DNA of 64,000 bases from Pseudomonadota bacterium (lineage in GTDB: Bacteria; Pseudomonadota; Gammaproteobacteria; Steroidobacterales; Steroidobacteraceae), in the NCBI GenBank assembly GCA_021792555.1, contig JAJYUL010000011.1:1-64000 (forward strand). The letters run 5' to 3'. Under the pieces are notes generated by a model. It worked only from the letters and a program-made list of their open reading frames with translations, did not search any database and was not told the origin of the DNA. Each line of letters opens with the position of its first letter. The first letter of the stretch is position 1. A program made the position numbers and the translations under genes. Shown piece after piece: positions 1 through 7,915 of this stretch.

Positions 1-269
1 TTCGCGTAGGCCTGCCGGTAGGTCGGGTCGTTGTGCAGCGCCTCGTGGTAAACCTCGAGGAAGTTCGTCGCCGAGGCGCCCGAGGCGGCCCCGAGCGCCA
101 GCACGCCGCCAAGCAGCGCGAGAAGGAGCGCCGAAGGGAGCCGCCCCCGGCCCCATCGAGCCCGATACCGCACCGGCCGGGGTGCCCGCTGGACATCCTG
201 CGCCGCCGCCCGTGGGGCCACGATGGCTGCGGGCAGATGCGAAGCGGCGGAATTTTCGTTCGTGGACAT
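1..269 (-). CDS. TolC-family outer membrane efflux protein, N-terminal part (runs off the window)
   Basis: Reading the minus strand from an ATG at 267-269 gives an open frame to the window edge (about 89 codons). It has a basic N-terminal stretch and a hydrophobic signal-like segment rich in Leu and Ala (about residues 47-68). The mature start reads NFLEVYHEALHNDPTYRQAYA, which is typical of TolC (a helix with an ALxNDPxxRxA pattern). The ATG directly abuts the stop codon (270-272) of the upstream permease gene, so it is very likely the last gene of the MacA-ATPase-permease-permease operon and supplies the outer-membrane duct. The long N-terminal extension before the signal segment (about 45 residues) is unusual; an internal start is possible. 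The rest of the gene lies outside the window. Confidence 0.8.
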   Translation of the reverse strand, partial: MSTNENSAASHLPAAIVAPRAAAQDVQRAPRPVRYRARWGRGRLPSALLLALLGGVLALGAASGASATNFLEVYHEALHNDPTYRQAYA

Positions 270-1475
270 TCAGACGGTGCGCGTCGCGACCGACGGCGGT
301 ATGAGTGCGGCGCGCCGGGCCGGCTGCCAGGCGGCGAGTTCCCCCACGCCCGTCAAGGCAAGGATGCCCGCGAGCAGGTAGGCGAGATTCAGTCTCGGCA
401 GGGCATAGTGTGCGGTGAGCCAGTTGCCGATGAGCAGCGCCAGAATGCTCCCGAGGAGCGCGCCGCCGGCGAGAACGAGAGCGCCTTCGACAAGGAAATG
501 TGTCACGACGTCCCGCTGACGGGCCCCGAGCGCCCGGTGCGTGCCGATCTGTCGGGTGCGGCTGCCGACGTTGAACGTGGTGAGTCCAAATATTCCCAGG
601 CAGCACACCGCCACCATGAGCGCGGTCACGATGACGAGCAGGATGGCAACGTTGCGGTTGGCGGAGTGCATCTGACGCTTGGCCGATGCAAGGGTCTGCG
701 TGTACTGAACGACGCCGTAGCGGTGCGCGGCGCCGATGTGGTGTTTGGCCTCATGCAGAACCGCATCGCGCTTTCCCGGCTGAGTGCGGACCAGCAGGTA
801 GTATCCGCCGTACTGACCGGGCAGCGTCGGGTAGATGACGGTGTCGTAAGGCGGCGTGCCGAGCTGCGGTCCCATGAAATTGCTGACGATGCCGATGATG
901 GTCTTCGGCGTGCCGCCGTAGACTGTCTTGCCGAGCGCGCTGCCCTGGGGAAACAGTGTGCGCGCCAGCGCTTGGGTGACGATGACTTCGGCGGCCGGAG
1001 CCTGCTTGCCCGGCGTATAGGGCTCGATTTCATCGGGGCGGAAATTCCGTCCGGCGAGGAGCGAGACCCCGAGGGTCTTCAGACCCTGCTGGTCGAACGA
1101 CATGTCGGCGGCTTCGACGAGCCGGCCGCGCTCGCCGGGGTGCAAATAAAGTCCCGTGTCTCCGCCGTTGCCGGTCAGCGGGATCCCATTGGTCACGGTG
1201 GCGGCCGCAACGCCGGCAAGGCCGCGCAGATACGAGAGGTCCTCGCTCTCGGCCGCCGCGATGTCGAATTTGTTGGAGGACCCGGAGACCACGAGCACGA
1301 ACGTGTCGCGCGTGTTGATGCCCGCGGGCTGCTCGATCTTCTCGATGCGCTGATGCACGATCCAGGCCGCGTTTACCAGGACCGCAAGGGTGATCGCGAC
1401 CTGCAGCGCGACCAGCAGAGCGCCGGTGGGGTTGCGCTTCAAGGCGGAGAGCAAGGGGCGGATGTTCAGACTCAT
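270..1475 (-). CDS. ABC transporter permease, FtsX/MacB type (second permease of operon)
   Basis: The 401-residue protein has the MacB permease plan: one N-terminal membrane segment (about residues 18-40), a periplasmic MacB-type core domain, then three membrane segments (about 275-300, 328-350, 362-385). The last part carries the FtsX-like signature around GTHRALGARQRDV. It lies 24 bp after the stop of a second, related permease and just ahead of a TolC gene. The two permeases probably form a heterodimer powered by the ATPase at 2863-3603. What is exported cannot be told from sequence; macrolide, peptide and lipoprotein substrates are all known for this superfamily. Confidence 0.88.
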   Translation of the reverse strand: MSLNIRPLLSALKRNPTGALLVALQVAITLAVLVNAAWIVHQRIEKIEQPAGINTRDTFVLVVSGSSNKFDIAAAESEDLSYLRGLAGVAAATVTNGIPLTGNGGDTGLYLHPGERGRLVEAADMSFDQQGLKTLGVSLLAGRNFRPDEIEPYTPGKQAPAAEVIVTQALARTLFPQGSALGKTVYGGTPKTIIGIVSNFMGPQLGTPPYDTVIYPTLPGQYGGYYLLVRTQPGKRDAVLHEAKHHIGAAHRYGVVQYTQTLASAKRQMHSANRNVAILLVIVTALMVAVCCLGIFGLTTFNVGSRTRQIGTHRALGARQRDVVTHFLVEGALVLAGGALLGSILALLIGNWLTAHYALPRLNLAYLLAGILALTGVGELAAWQPARRAALIPPSVATRTV

Positions 1476-1499
1476 CGGTTCACCGGATGAAAATCGAGT

Positions 1500-2846
1500 T
1501 CATTGGCTCTTGAGGTACCGGGCCGGGGAGACCCGGCCGATGCGCCACGCGGGATACAGTCCGGCGATCAGGGTGGAGGCGGCAGCGAGCGCAAGCGCCC
1601 AGGCGATGCCGATGAGGTCGAAGTGGGCCAGAGCGCCGTAGGCGCTGTAGCTGTGCGCGTAGAGGGCCCGCACTCCGGCGAGCCCGGCGGCACCCAGCGC
1701 AAGGCCCAGGCACGATCCGGTCACGGCCAATACGGTGACCTCGATCAGGTGCTGCGCAAAGATCTGCCGCCGAGTCGCCCCCAGTGCGCGCCGCACGCCG
1801 GCGAGCGGCGCGCCGCGCAGGAACTTGGCGAGCAGGATGCCTATGGTGTTGATGAGGCACACGGCGAGGAAGGCGAATGCCACCCGCAGCAGCAGGCGGC
1901 TGTCGTTGCTGACGATGTGATGGAGCTTCAGCCACTGACTCACCTTCCAGAGCCGATTGTCGCGTGGGCGCTGGAAGCGGCCCATGGTGCGCTGCTCGGC
2001 CCAGTAGGCGTTCATGAAGTTCAGGAAGCGCTCGCGTTGGGCCGCCGTCGGCAGCTCGACCCACATGGTGATCCACACGCAGTTCGAGCCGAGCATCTGC
2101 CGGTACGTTTCGATCGGCTTCGCCCCGGGCGCTTGCCAGCAGCTGACGTGGCCATTGGGGAACAAATGCAACATCGGGCCCCACTTGAAGGGCACGAAGG
2201 CGGGCGCGGGCCGGCCGAAGTTTCCAGTGCCGCCCCCCGAGAGGTCGTAATATCGCGGCTTGGGGTCCCAGTGATTGAGCACCCCGACGATCCGGAAGCG
2301 CAAATTGTTCCACAGGATGGTGCGACCGACGCTGTTGCGCCCGCCGAAGAGCCGCTCGTTGGTCCGGCGGCTGAGCACGATGACGGGCTTCGGTCCGCGA
2401 TCGGCGGCCGCACTCCATGGACCGCCGTACTCGAACGGCACGTCGAACATGTGGAAGAAGCCCGAGTCGGTGGCGCGCGTCATCGCCCACAGCGGCGCGG
2501 TTTGCCCCGGGGCTCCGGCGAGGACGCCCTGCACGAAGGCGAGCAATGCCTTGCGCTTCGGGATGTCCGAGCCGTAGAGATACGTCGCATCGCGGTAGGT
2601 GAGCATCGTCGGGGAGTGCTCGGGGTCGGCTGGATCATAGGGATGTTCGGGGGTCCAGGAGTCCATCGTCACCGCGTACAGCACGTTGTTCTTCCACCAG
2701 ATGGGATTGCGCCCCATGGCGTGATGAACGGTGAGCGTGACGATGCAGGCGGCGATGCCGAAGGCGATCGCACCGACCATGAGCGCGGTGAGGCCCGGCG
2801 TGCGGCGGAAGCTCTTGAGGGCCAGGCGGATGTAATAGCCGAGCAT
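1500..2846 (-). CDS. ABC transporter permease, FtsX/MacB type (first permease of operon)
   Basis: The 448-residue protein starts at MLGYYIRLAL. The open frame extends upstream to 2879, but the ATG at 2846 is preferred because it follows an AGAGGCG ribosome-binding site and avoids overlapping the ATPase gene. There is an N-terminal membrane helix (about residues 18-42), a large MacB_PCD-like periplasmic domain with many Trp and Tyr residues (about 45-315), then three helices in an FtsX domain with the motif GVRRALGATRRQI. It is similar in plan, but not in detail, to the downstream permease, so the pair looks like an old duplication within a MacAB-like exporter. Confidence 0.88.
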   Translation of the reverse strand: MLGYYIRLALKSFRRTPGLTALMVGAIAFGIAACIVTLTVHHAMGRNPIWWKNNVLYAVTMDSWTPEHPYDPADPEHSPTMLTYRDATYLYGSDIPKRKALLAFVQGVLAGAPGQTAPLWAMTRATDSGFFHMFDVPFEYGGPWSAAADRGPKPVIVLSRRTNERLFGGRNSVGRTILWNNLRFRIVGVLNHWDPKPRYYDLSGGGTGNFGRPAPAFVPFKWGPMLHLFPNGHVSCWQAPGAKPIETYRQMLGSNCVWITMWVELPTAAQRERFLNFMNAYWAEQRTMGRFQRPRDNRLWKVSQWLKLHHIVSNDSRLLLRVAFAFLAVCLINTIGILLAKFLRGAPLAGVRRALGATRRQIFAQHLIEVTVLAVTGSCLGLALGAAGLAGVRALYAHSYSAYGALAHFDLIGIAWALALAAASTLIAGLYPAWRIGRVSPARYLKSQ

Positions 2847-2862
2847 GGGGGCGCCTCTGGTC

Positions 2863-3603
2863 TCAGTCCGCGGCGCCACTCACCTGCGGTGCCGGCTGCG
2901 GCAGGTGGCTCTGCGAGGCCGGATCGAGCACGACGCCGTCGACGATGTGGATGTTGCGCTCGGCGCGCCGGGCGAGCTCCGGATCGTGGGTGACGAGCAC
3001 GACGGTGGTGCCCATGGCGTTGATCTTCTCGAGCAGGTCCATGATCTGGCGGGCCATGAGCGAGTCGAGATTGCCGGTGGGCTCATCGGCGAGGATCAGC
3101 GCCGGGTCCCCGGCGATCGCCCGCGCGATGGCCACGCGCTGCTGCTGGCCGCCGGAGAGCTGCGAGGGCAGGTGCTTCATGCGGGCGGCGAGGCCGACGA
3201 GCTCGAGGCTGCTCTCGATGCGCTTGCGCCGCTCGGGGGCCTTCATGCGCCGGTAGCGCAGCGGCACATCGACGTTGTCGAAGATATCCAGGTCCGGGAT
3301 GAGATTGAAGCCCTGGAAGATGAAGCCGATCTTCTCGTTGCGGATGCGCGAGCGGGCATCGTCGGACAGCCGGCTGACATCGCGCCCGTCGAGCTCATAT
3401 GTGCCGGTGTCGAAGGTCTCGAGGAGCCCTGCGATGTTGAGAAAGGTGGTCTTACCCGAGCCCGATGGCCCGCTCACGGCGACGAACTCGCCCGCTCTGA
3501 CCTCGAGCGACAGCTCGCGCAGCGCGTGGGTCTCGATCAGATCGGTACGGTAGATCTTGCTGATGTCCTGCATCCGGAGCATGGCGGCCTCGCTGAGCGT
3601 CAT
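2863..3603 (-). CDS. ABC transporter ATP-binding protein, MacB/LolD type
   Basis: The 246-residue ATPase has Walker A GPSGSGKTT (about 45-53), the Q-loop in FIFQGFNLIP, the ABC signature LSGGQQQR (about 148-155), Walker B ALILADEPTGNLD and the H-loop in VLVTHDPE. The GPSGSGKTTFLNIAG and ADEPTGNLDS wording is typical of the MacB/LolD branch. Its ATG overlaps the stop of the adaptor gene by four bases (3600-3603), so the two are translationally coupled. It is cytoplasmic and energises the two permeases. The separate ATPase and two separate permeases differ from E. coli MacB, where both parts are fused. Confidence 0.93.
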   Translation of the reverse strand: MTLSEAAMLRMQDISKIYRTDLIETHALRELSLEVRAGEFVAVSGPSGSGKTTFLNIAGLLETFDTGTYELDGRDVSRLSDDARSRIRNEKIGFIFQGFNLIPDLDIFDNVDVPLRYRRMKAPERRKRIESSLELVGLAARMKHLPSQLSGGQQQRVAIARAIAGDPALILADEPTGNLDSLMARQIMDLLEKINAMGTTVVLVTHDPELARRAERNIHIVDGVVLDPASQSHLPQPAPQVSGAAD

Positions 3604-4925
3604 TTCGAGAGTTTCACTTCAGGTGCATCGTGCAGTCTGGTGGGATCTGAGATCACGACGGTCTCACCGGCCGTCAGTCCCTGGAGCACTTGGATCTCCG
3701 CGATCGACGCGGCGCCGAAGGTGACGGGAACGCGTACCGCCTCGCCGCCGCGCACGACGTAGACGAACCGTGTCTGCGGACCGATGTAGGCGCCGCGATC
3801 CATGTACAGCACGTTCGCGTGCTGACCGAGAATGATGCGTACCGAGGCCTGCTCGTTCTGGCGCAGACCCGGCGGCGGCGCGCCATCGAAGCGCAGCCGG
3901 CCGGTGACCCAGCCGTCGCGCACCGACGGGGCGATGTCGGTGACGACGCCTTTGACGGTCTCACCGCCGAGGGTGATGGCGGCCGGGACCCCAGGGGTGA
4001 TTCCGCCGGCGAGGGATTCGGCGACCTGGAACTGAATCGCGAGCGCCGACAGATCCACCACCGTCACGAGCGGGACGTTCTGCGCGACATAGGATTCGTC
4101 GGGCTGTGCGATGTCGGCGACCAGCCCGGTGACCGGCGAGCGCACCTGAAGCGCGTGCATCCGGCTGCGCAGTTCGGCGACGCGCAGCGCCTGCGCGTCG
4201 CGCGCCAGCGTACGCGTGCGCAGATCGAGCAGGATCTGCTGGCGGGCGAGATGGGCGTTCTCGCGCGCGTGCTCGAAGTTCAGCCGAGCGATCGAGAAGG
4301 TGTCGTAGGCGCCCTCATAGCTCTGCTCACTGATGACGTGCAGTTTCCATGCGGCCTGCGCACGCTGCAGATCGCGCAGCTTGGCGTTCATGCGCACGGC
4401 ATCGAGATTGGCGCGCTGCTGGCTGGTGAGCAGCTCCTCCTGCAGTTTCACCCGTTCCTCGGCGAGCCCGGCGTTCATGCTGTTCAGGGTGGCGAGCTGA
4501 CGCTGATATTCGTTGCGCAGCAGAGGACTGGCCACGATCGCCAGCACCTGCCCTTTGTGCACATGATCGCCCGCATGCACCAGGTAGCGGACGGTGCCGG
4601 CGGCGGTGGCAAACAGCGTCGGGCTGACGGCGGCGATGACCGTGCCCCGCGCGGCCACGTCCTGCACGAACTGTCCGCGCCGCACGGTGGTCGTCTCCAG
4701 GCGCCTCAGGGAAATCACGTTGCTCGATTGCGACCAGTCATAGACGAGCCAGACGGCGCTCACGAGCAGGACGGCCAGGGCGGCGGCGATCCACAGCACG
4801 CGGGGGCGGCGATGCCAGGGCGGCTGTCCGCCTGAGGCGACGTCCTGCGCGGCCGTGCTGCGGATGGGCTCGGGCGCCGCAGACTCGGCGGCGGCTCTTG
4901 CGGTTTTGAGGTCGAGGATGCTCAT
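3600..4925 (-). CDS. Efflux periplasmic adaptor, MacA/HlyD family
   Basis: The 441-residue protein has a cytoplasmic N-terminus (about 1-45), one membrane anchor (about 46-64, IAAALAVLLVSAVWLVYDW), a biotinyl-lipoyl half near TVIAAVSPTLFATAAGTVRYL, a long coiled-coil hairpin (about 145-245), then a beta-barrel and a membrane-proximal domain ending with TRLHDAPEVKLSK. This is the classic membrane-fusion-protein layout. It bridges the inner-membrane ABC exporter to TolC. It is the first gene of the five-gene operon that runs leftward past the window edge. The upstream region (4926-5231) carries an unusual cluster of CGGACA repeats that could control it. Confidence 0.9.
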   Translation of the reverse strand: MSILDLKTARAAAESAAPEPIRSTAAQDVASGGQPPWHRRPRVLWIAAALAVLLVSAVWLVYDWSQSSNVISLRRLETTTVRRGQFVQDVAARGTVIAAVSPTLFATAAGTVRYLVHAGDHVHKGQVLAIVASPLLRNEYQRQLATLNSMNAGLAEERVKLQEELLTSQQRANLDAVRMNAKLRDLQRAQAAWKLHVISEQSYEGAYDTFSIARLNFEHARENAHLARQQILLDLRTRTLARDAQALRVAELRSRMHALQVRSPVTGLVADIAQPDESYVAQNVPLVTVVDLSALAIQFQVAESLAGGITPGVPAAITLGGETVKGVVTDIAPSVRDGWVTGRLRFDGAPPPGLRQNEQASVRIILGQHANVLYMDRGAYIGPQTRFVYVVRGGEAVRVPVTFGAASIAEIQVLQGLTAGETVVISDPTRLHDAPEVKLSK

Positions 4926-5037
4926 AGCGGCTTGAGCACCCTATTGCACGCGCTGTGCCAATGACGCCGCGGCCCTTGAACCCATTGAAATGAAAGAAAA
5001 AACCTGCATACGCAAGCCATTCGGCTTTGGCGCGGAG

Positions 5038-5085
5038 TGTCCGCCGCGCGGACAGCGGACAGTGTGCGGACAACGGACGCGGACA
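5038..5085. promoter_or_regulatory. Cluster of CGGACA direct and inverted repeats, possible operator
   Basis: CGGACA occurs at 5049-5054, 5056-5061, 5067-5072 and 5080-5085, with CGGACG at 5074-5079. The reverse complement TGTCCG at 5038-5043 makes an inverted repeat with the first copy. Two pairs are exactly 18 bp apart (5049/5067 and 5056/5074). This arrangement, about 20 bp upstream of a possible -35 box, looks like a multi-site protein-binding region. The protein that would bind is unknown. Confidence 0.45.
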
Positions 5086-5105
5086 GACGGTGCCGCTTCA
5101 GCGAC

Positions 5106-5135
5106 TTGGCGCGCAGGGAGGATCGGGCCTATCCT
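5106..5135 (+). promoter_or_regulatory. Possible sigma-70 promoter for the DUF2934 gene
   Basis: TTGGCG (5106-5111, 4 of 6 to consensus) and TATCCT (5130-5135, 4 of 6) are separated by 18 bp. The start codon at 5232 would then have a leader of about 90 nt. The match is only moderate. Confidence 0.3.
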
Positions 5136-5231
5136 GTAGACCTGTCGCGTCGGTTGGCCAGGGCGTCAGCCGAAAGGGGGGGCACAGCCTTGTGCCGCAT
5201 TTCGCGCACGGAGCCATTGTGAGGAGGAGTT

Positions 5232-5516
5232 ATGGCCAATCGACGTACCGATCCCGCCCCCGTACCCAAAGCTGAGCCGGCCGCTGCGGCCAAGGCGCCC
5301 GCGCGCCGCGCACGGCGCGCCAAGCCCAAATCGAATTCCGCGGCGACGGCCGTGAGCGTCTCCGAGGATGTGCGGCGCGCGATGATCGCGGAAGCGGCGT
5401 ACTTCCATGCGCAGCGGCGCGGCTTTGCGCCGGGCGACGAAGTGCAGGATTGGCTGAAGGCGGAAGCGGAGATCGACGCGCTGCTCGGGGCCGAGCACGG
5501 CGAGCGCCCTCAATAG
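5232..5516 (+). CDS. DUF2934 domain protein
   Basis: The 94-residue protein has a basic, Ala/Lys/Arg/Pro-rich N-terminal half (about 1-38, including RRARRAKPK) that looks like a disordered, possibly nucleic-acid-binding tail. The C-terminal half matches the short DUF2934 family: IAEAAYFHAQRRGF then APGDEVQDWLKAEAEID. A strong GGAGGAG site precedes the ATG. Function of the family is not established. It stands alone between two leftward operons, with its own upstream control region. Confidence 0.82.
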   Translation: MANRRTDPAPVPKAEPAAAAKAPARRARRAKPKSNSAATAVSVSEDVRRAMIAEAAYFHAQRRGFAPGDEVQDWLKAEAEIDALLGAEHGERPQ

Positions 5517-5601
5517 CGCTCCCGCCGGCGCGAAATGCTCCCGTCAGTGCTTGCTGCGCTTCGGCGCCGGCAAGGGGGCTCTTGCGGGCGAGCGCGGACC
5601 C

Positions 5602-6468
5602 TCAGTTGAGGACCATCGAGAGCCGCCTGCGGTAATCGGATACCATCGCCGGGCGGTCCGCCGCGAGCTCGAGCACGGAGAGAAAGGTCTGCCGCGCAGC
5701 GCCGTTGTTGTATTGGCGGTTGCGCTTGATGACCTCGAGCAGCTCATCGAGCGCCTTGTCGAGTTCCCCGCCGGCGATGTAGCGCTGGGCGAGCGCTGAG
5801 CGCGCCGCGAGATCATTTCCGTTGGCCGCCACTTGCGCGCGCAGCGTGGCCAGGTCCGGTAGCGCGGCGGCGTCGCGCAGGCTCGCGAGGCGCAGCTTCA
5901 GCGCCGCGCTGCGCGCATCGGCCTGGCCGCGCGGGCCTAGGGCGGCGAGGGCGCGGTCGGCTTGCTCGAGCTGCTGCGCATCCGGTGTGCCCGGCAGGCG
6001 ATTGAGCACCACATCGGCCAGATCGAGCTTCGCCTCGTCGTTTTCGGCATCGGCGCCGATTGCGCTCAGCAGCGCGGCGATGGCGCCGGTGAACTCTCCC
6101 TGTCCGATCAGCTTGTGCGCGCGGCGCCGTTCGGCTTCCGAGGATCCGGGCAGCAGCCGGTCGAGGAATTCTCGCACCTGGCTCTCCGGCAGCGCGCCGA
6201 CGAATCCGTCGACCGGGTTGCCGTCGGCAAAGGCGAGCACGTACGGAATGCTGCGCACCATGAACTGCTGTGACAGCTCGGGGTTCTCGTCCGAGTTGAC
6301 CTTCACGAGCTTGAAGCGGCCGGCGTAGGCGCCCTCCAGCCGCTCGAGCACCGGCCCGAGGGCGCGGCACGGGCCGCACCAGGGCGCCCAGAAATCCACC
6401 AAAACGGGAACCTGGCGCGAGGCCTCGATGACTTCGCGCTCAAACGTGGTCAGGTTGACTTCGATCAT
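5602..6468 (-). CDS. cnoX: Chaperedoxin CnoX (YbbN): thioredoxin domain plus TPR-like helices
   Basis: The 288-residue protein starts at MIEVNLTTFE with an AGAGGA site just upstream. Residues about 1-107 are a thioredoxin fold with an intact WCGPC active site and the cis-Pro in RSIPYVLAF. Residues about 120-285 are TPR-like helical repeats including LAQRYIAGGELDKALDELLEVI. This is the CnoX/YbbN layout: a holdase that protects proteins from oxidation and hands them to GroEL or DnaK. E. coli CnoX has lost the CxxC pair, while this one keeps it, so it probably also has reductase activity. The start lies inside the 3' end of the histidine kinase gene (29-bp overlap). Confidence 0.9.
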   Translation of the reverse strand: MIEVNLTTFEREVIEASRQVPVLVDFWAPWCGPCRALGPVLERLEGAYAGRFKLVKVNSDENPELSQQFMVRSIPYVLAFADGNPVDGFVGALPESQVREFLDRLLPGSSEAERRRAHKLIGQGEFTGAIAALLSAIGADAENDEAKLDLADVVLNRLPGTPDAQQLEQADRALAALGPRGQADARSAALKLRLASLRDAAALPDLATLRAQVAANGNDLAARSALAQRYIAGGELDKALDELLEVIKRNRQYNNGAARQTFLSVLELAADRPAMVSDYRRRLSMVLN

Positions 6469-7915
6469 GATTCCTCTCCGTGCCGGCCCGTTCCGTAATC
6501 GGGGCATCGGGCGGGGATTTCAACCGGGTGCGGGGCCGAGAGGCGCTCTCCTCAGGAGCGGCCCCGGGCAGCTCGACGATGATGCGGCCCTCGCCGGGCA
6601 CGAAGCGGGCATCGCCCCCGTGGCTGCGGGCCACCTGGCGCACGATCGCAAGCCCGAGCCCGGATCCGGGCGCCTGGGCATTGAGACGGTGGAAGCGCTC
6701 GAAGACCGACTCCTCCTGCCCGGTGGGCACCCCGGGGCCCTCGTCGCGCACTTCGATGCGGATCATCCCGCCTTCGGCCGGGCAGGGCAGGATGCGCACA
6801 CTCACCGCGCCCTGACCGTGCACCAGGGCGTTGTCGAGCAGATTGCGCACCATGTCGCGCAGGTCATCGGCCCGCCCGCGGACGCGCACCTCGGCGGGCA
6901 CGCGCACCTCCAGTCGCCGGCCCTGAGCCTCCATCAGCGGCAGCACCTGCGCGGCCGCTTCGCGTGCGAGCCGCGAGAGGTTCAGCAGCGGCAGCTGTTC
7001 GGTGTGCCGCTCGTACGAGAGCGACTCCTTGCGCGCCAGGTCGATCAGCTGATCGACCAGGCGCCCCATCTGACTCAACTCGCGCTCGACCGCCGGCCAG
7101 TCGGTGCTGCCGGTGAGGCGTGCGCGCTGCAGGCGCAGATTGAGCACCGCGAGCGGCGTGCGCAGCTCGTGCGCGGCATCGGCCGTGAGCCGCCGCTCGA
7201 CCGCATATGCGCGCGAGAGCCGGTCGAGCGCGCCGTTGACCGCTTCCACGAGCGGCTGGATCTCCCGCGGCAGGCCGCCGGCCGAGATGCGCAGGTCCGG
7301 CTGGCTCGGGCCGACCCGCGCCGCCTCGCGCGAGGCGCGCTCGATCGGCTGCAGGCTCCAGCCGCTGATCAGCCACATCAGCCCGAGGGCGAGCACGGCG
7401 AAGACGATGAGCACCGAGACATGCTCGGAGTCCTCCTCGAACAGGCTGTCGACCAGCGTGTCGCGGCTCATGCCCCGGCGTGCGACGACGACGCTGTAGC
7501 CCTGCGGGCCCCGCGCCGCCACGATCGGCTGCTTGTCCGAGCCGACGCCGATGAACTCCACCGGGCCGACCGGCCCGCGGGCATCGACCGGGATGTAGGG
7601 CAGGGGGCGGCTGAGATTGGCCGACCAGAGCCGCGGCCGGTGATCGGCGCCGAACACGGTGAAGGTGAACTGCCGGGAGGGATCGGCGTAGACGCGCCGC
7701 CAGTCCCTGCGCAGGCGCAGCCGTACGCCGCCGGAATCCAAGCGCAGCGCATCGAGGAGCTCGCGGGCCTGATTCTGCAGGGTGCTCGCATGCAGCCCGG
7801 CGATGACGTCGTGGACCTCCAGGCGGTAGGAGGCGAAGGAAGCGCCGAGCCCGAGCGCGAACAGCGCGAACATCACCCCGAGCAGGCGCAGCCGCAGACT
7901 GTGCGAGCGGCTCAT
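6440..7915 (-). CDS. Sensor histidine kinase of the OmpR-partner type
   Basis: The 491-residue protein starts at MSRSHSLRLR, overlapping the response-regulator stop by four bases (ATGA). It has an N-terminal membrane helix (about 8-30), a periplasmic sensor region (about 31-150) and a second helix (about 160-182). A HAMP-like linker follows, then the dimerisation domain with phospho-His249 in DAAHELRTPLA, and an ATPase domain with N-box NLLDNALVHG, DEGPGV (G1) and GSGLGLAIVRQ (G2). It resembles QseC/PmrB/TctE kinases. It probably controls the divergent RND pump at 8.8-14.3 kb. The C-terminal tail after the ATPase (about 40 residues, Pro/Arg-rich) is extra and overlaps the cnoX start. Confidence 0.9.
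   Translation of the reverse strand: MSRSHSLRLRLLGVMFALFALGLGASFASYRLEVHDVIAGLHASTLQNQARELLDALRLDSGGVRLRLRRDWRRVYADPSRQFTFTVFGADHRPRLWSANLSRPLPYIPVDARGPVGPVEFIGVGSDKQPIVAARGPQGYSVVVARRGMSRDTLVDSLFEEDSEHVSVLIVFAVLALGLMWLISGWSLQPIERASREAARVGPSQPDLRISAGGLPREIQPLVEAVNGALDRLSRAYAVERRLTADAAHELRTPLAVLNLRLQRARLTGSTDWPAVERELSQMGRLVDQLIDLARKESLSYERHTEQLPLLNLSRLAREAAAQVLPLMEAQGRRLEVRVPAEVRVRGRADDLRDMVRNLLDNALVHGQGAVSVRILPCPAEGGMIRIEVRDEGPGVPTGQEESVFERFHRLNAQAPGSGLGLAIVRQVARSHGGDARFVPGEGRIIVELPGAAPEESASRPRTRLKSPPDAPITERAGTERNHDRSQPDHV

Larger units (their letters stand above)
4926..5231. other. Divergent intergenic region with CGGACA repeat cluster
   Basis: This 306-bp gap separates the leftward efflux operon from the rightward DUF2934 gene. 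It has an A-rich stretch next to the adaptor gene (around 4988-5000), the CGGACA/TGTCCG repeat cluster described separately (5038-5085), a possible promoter (5106-5135) and a strong GGAGGAG ribosome-binding site at about 5221-5227 for the gene at 5232. I see no convincing coding sequence or RNA gene here. Confidence 0.6.
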
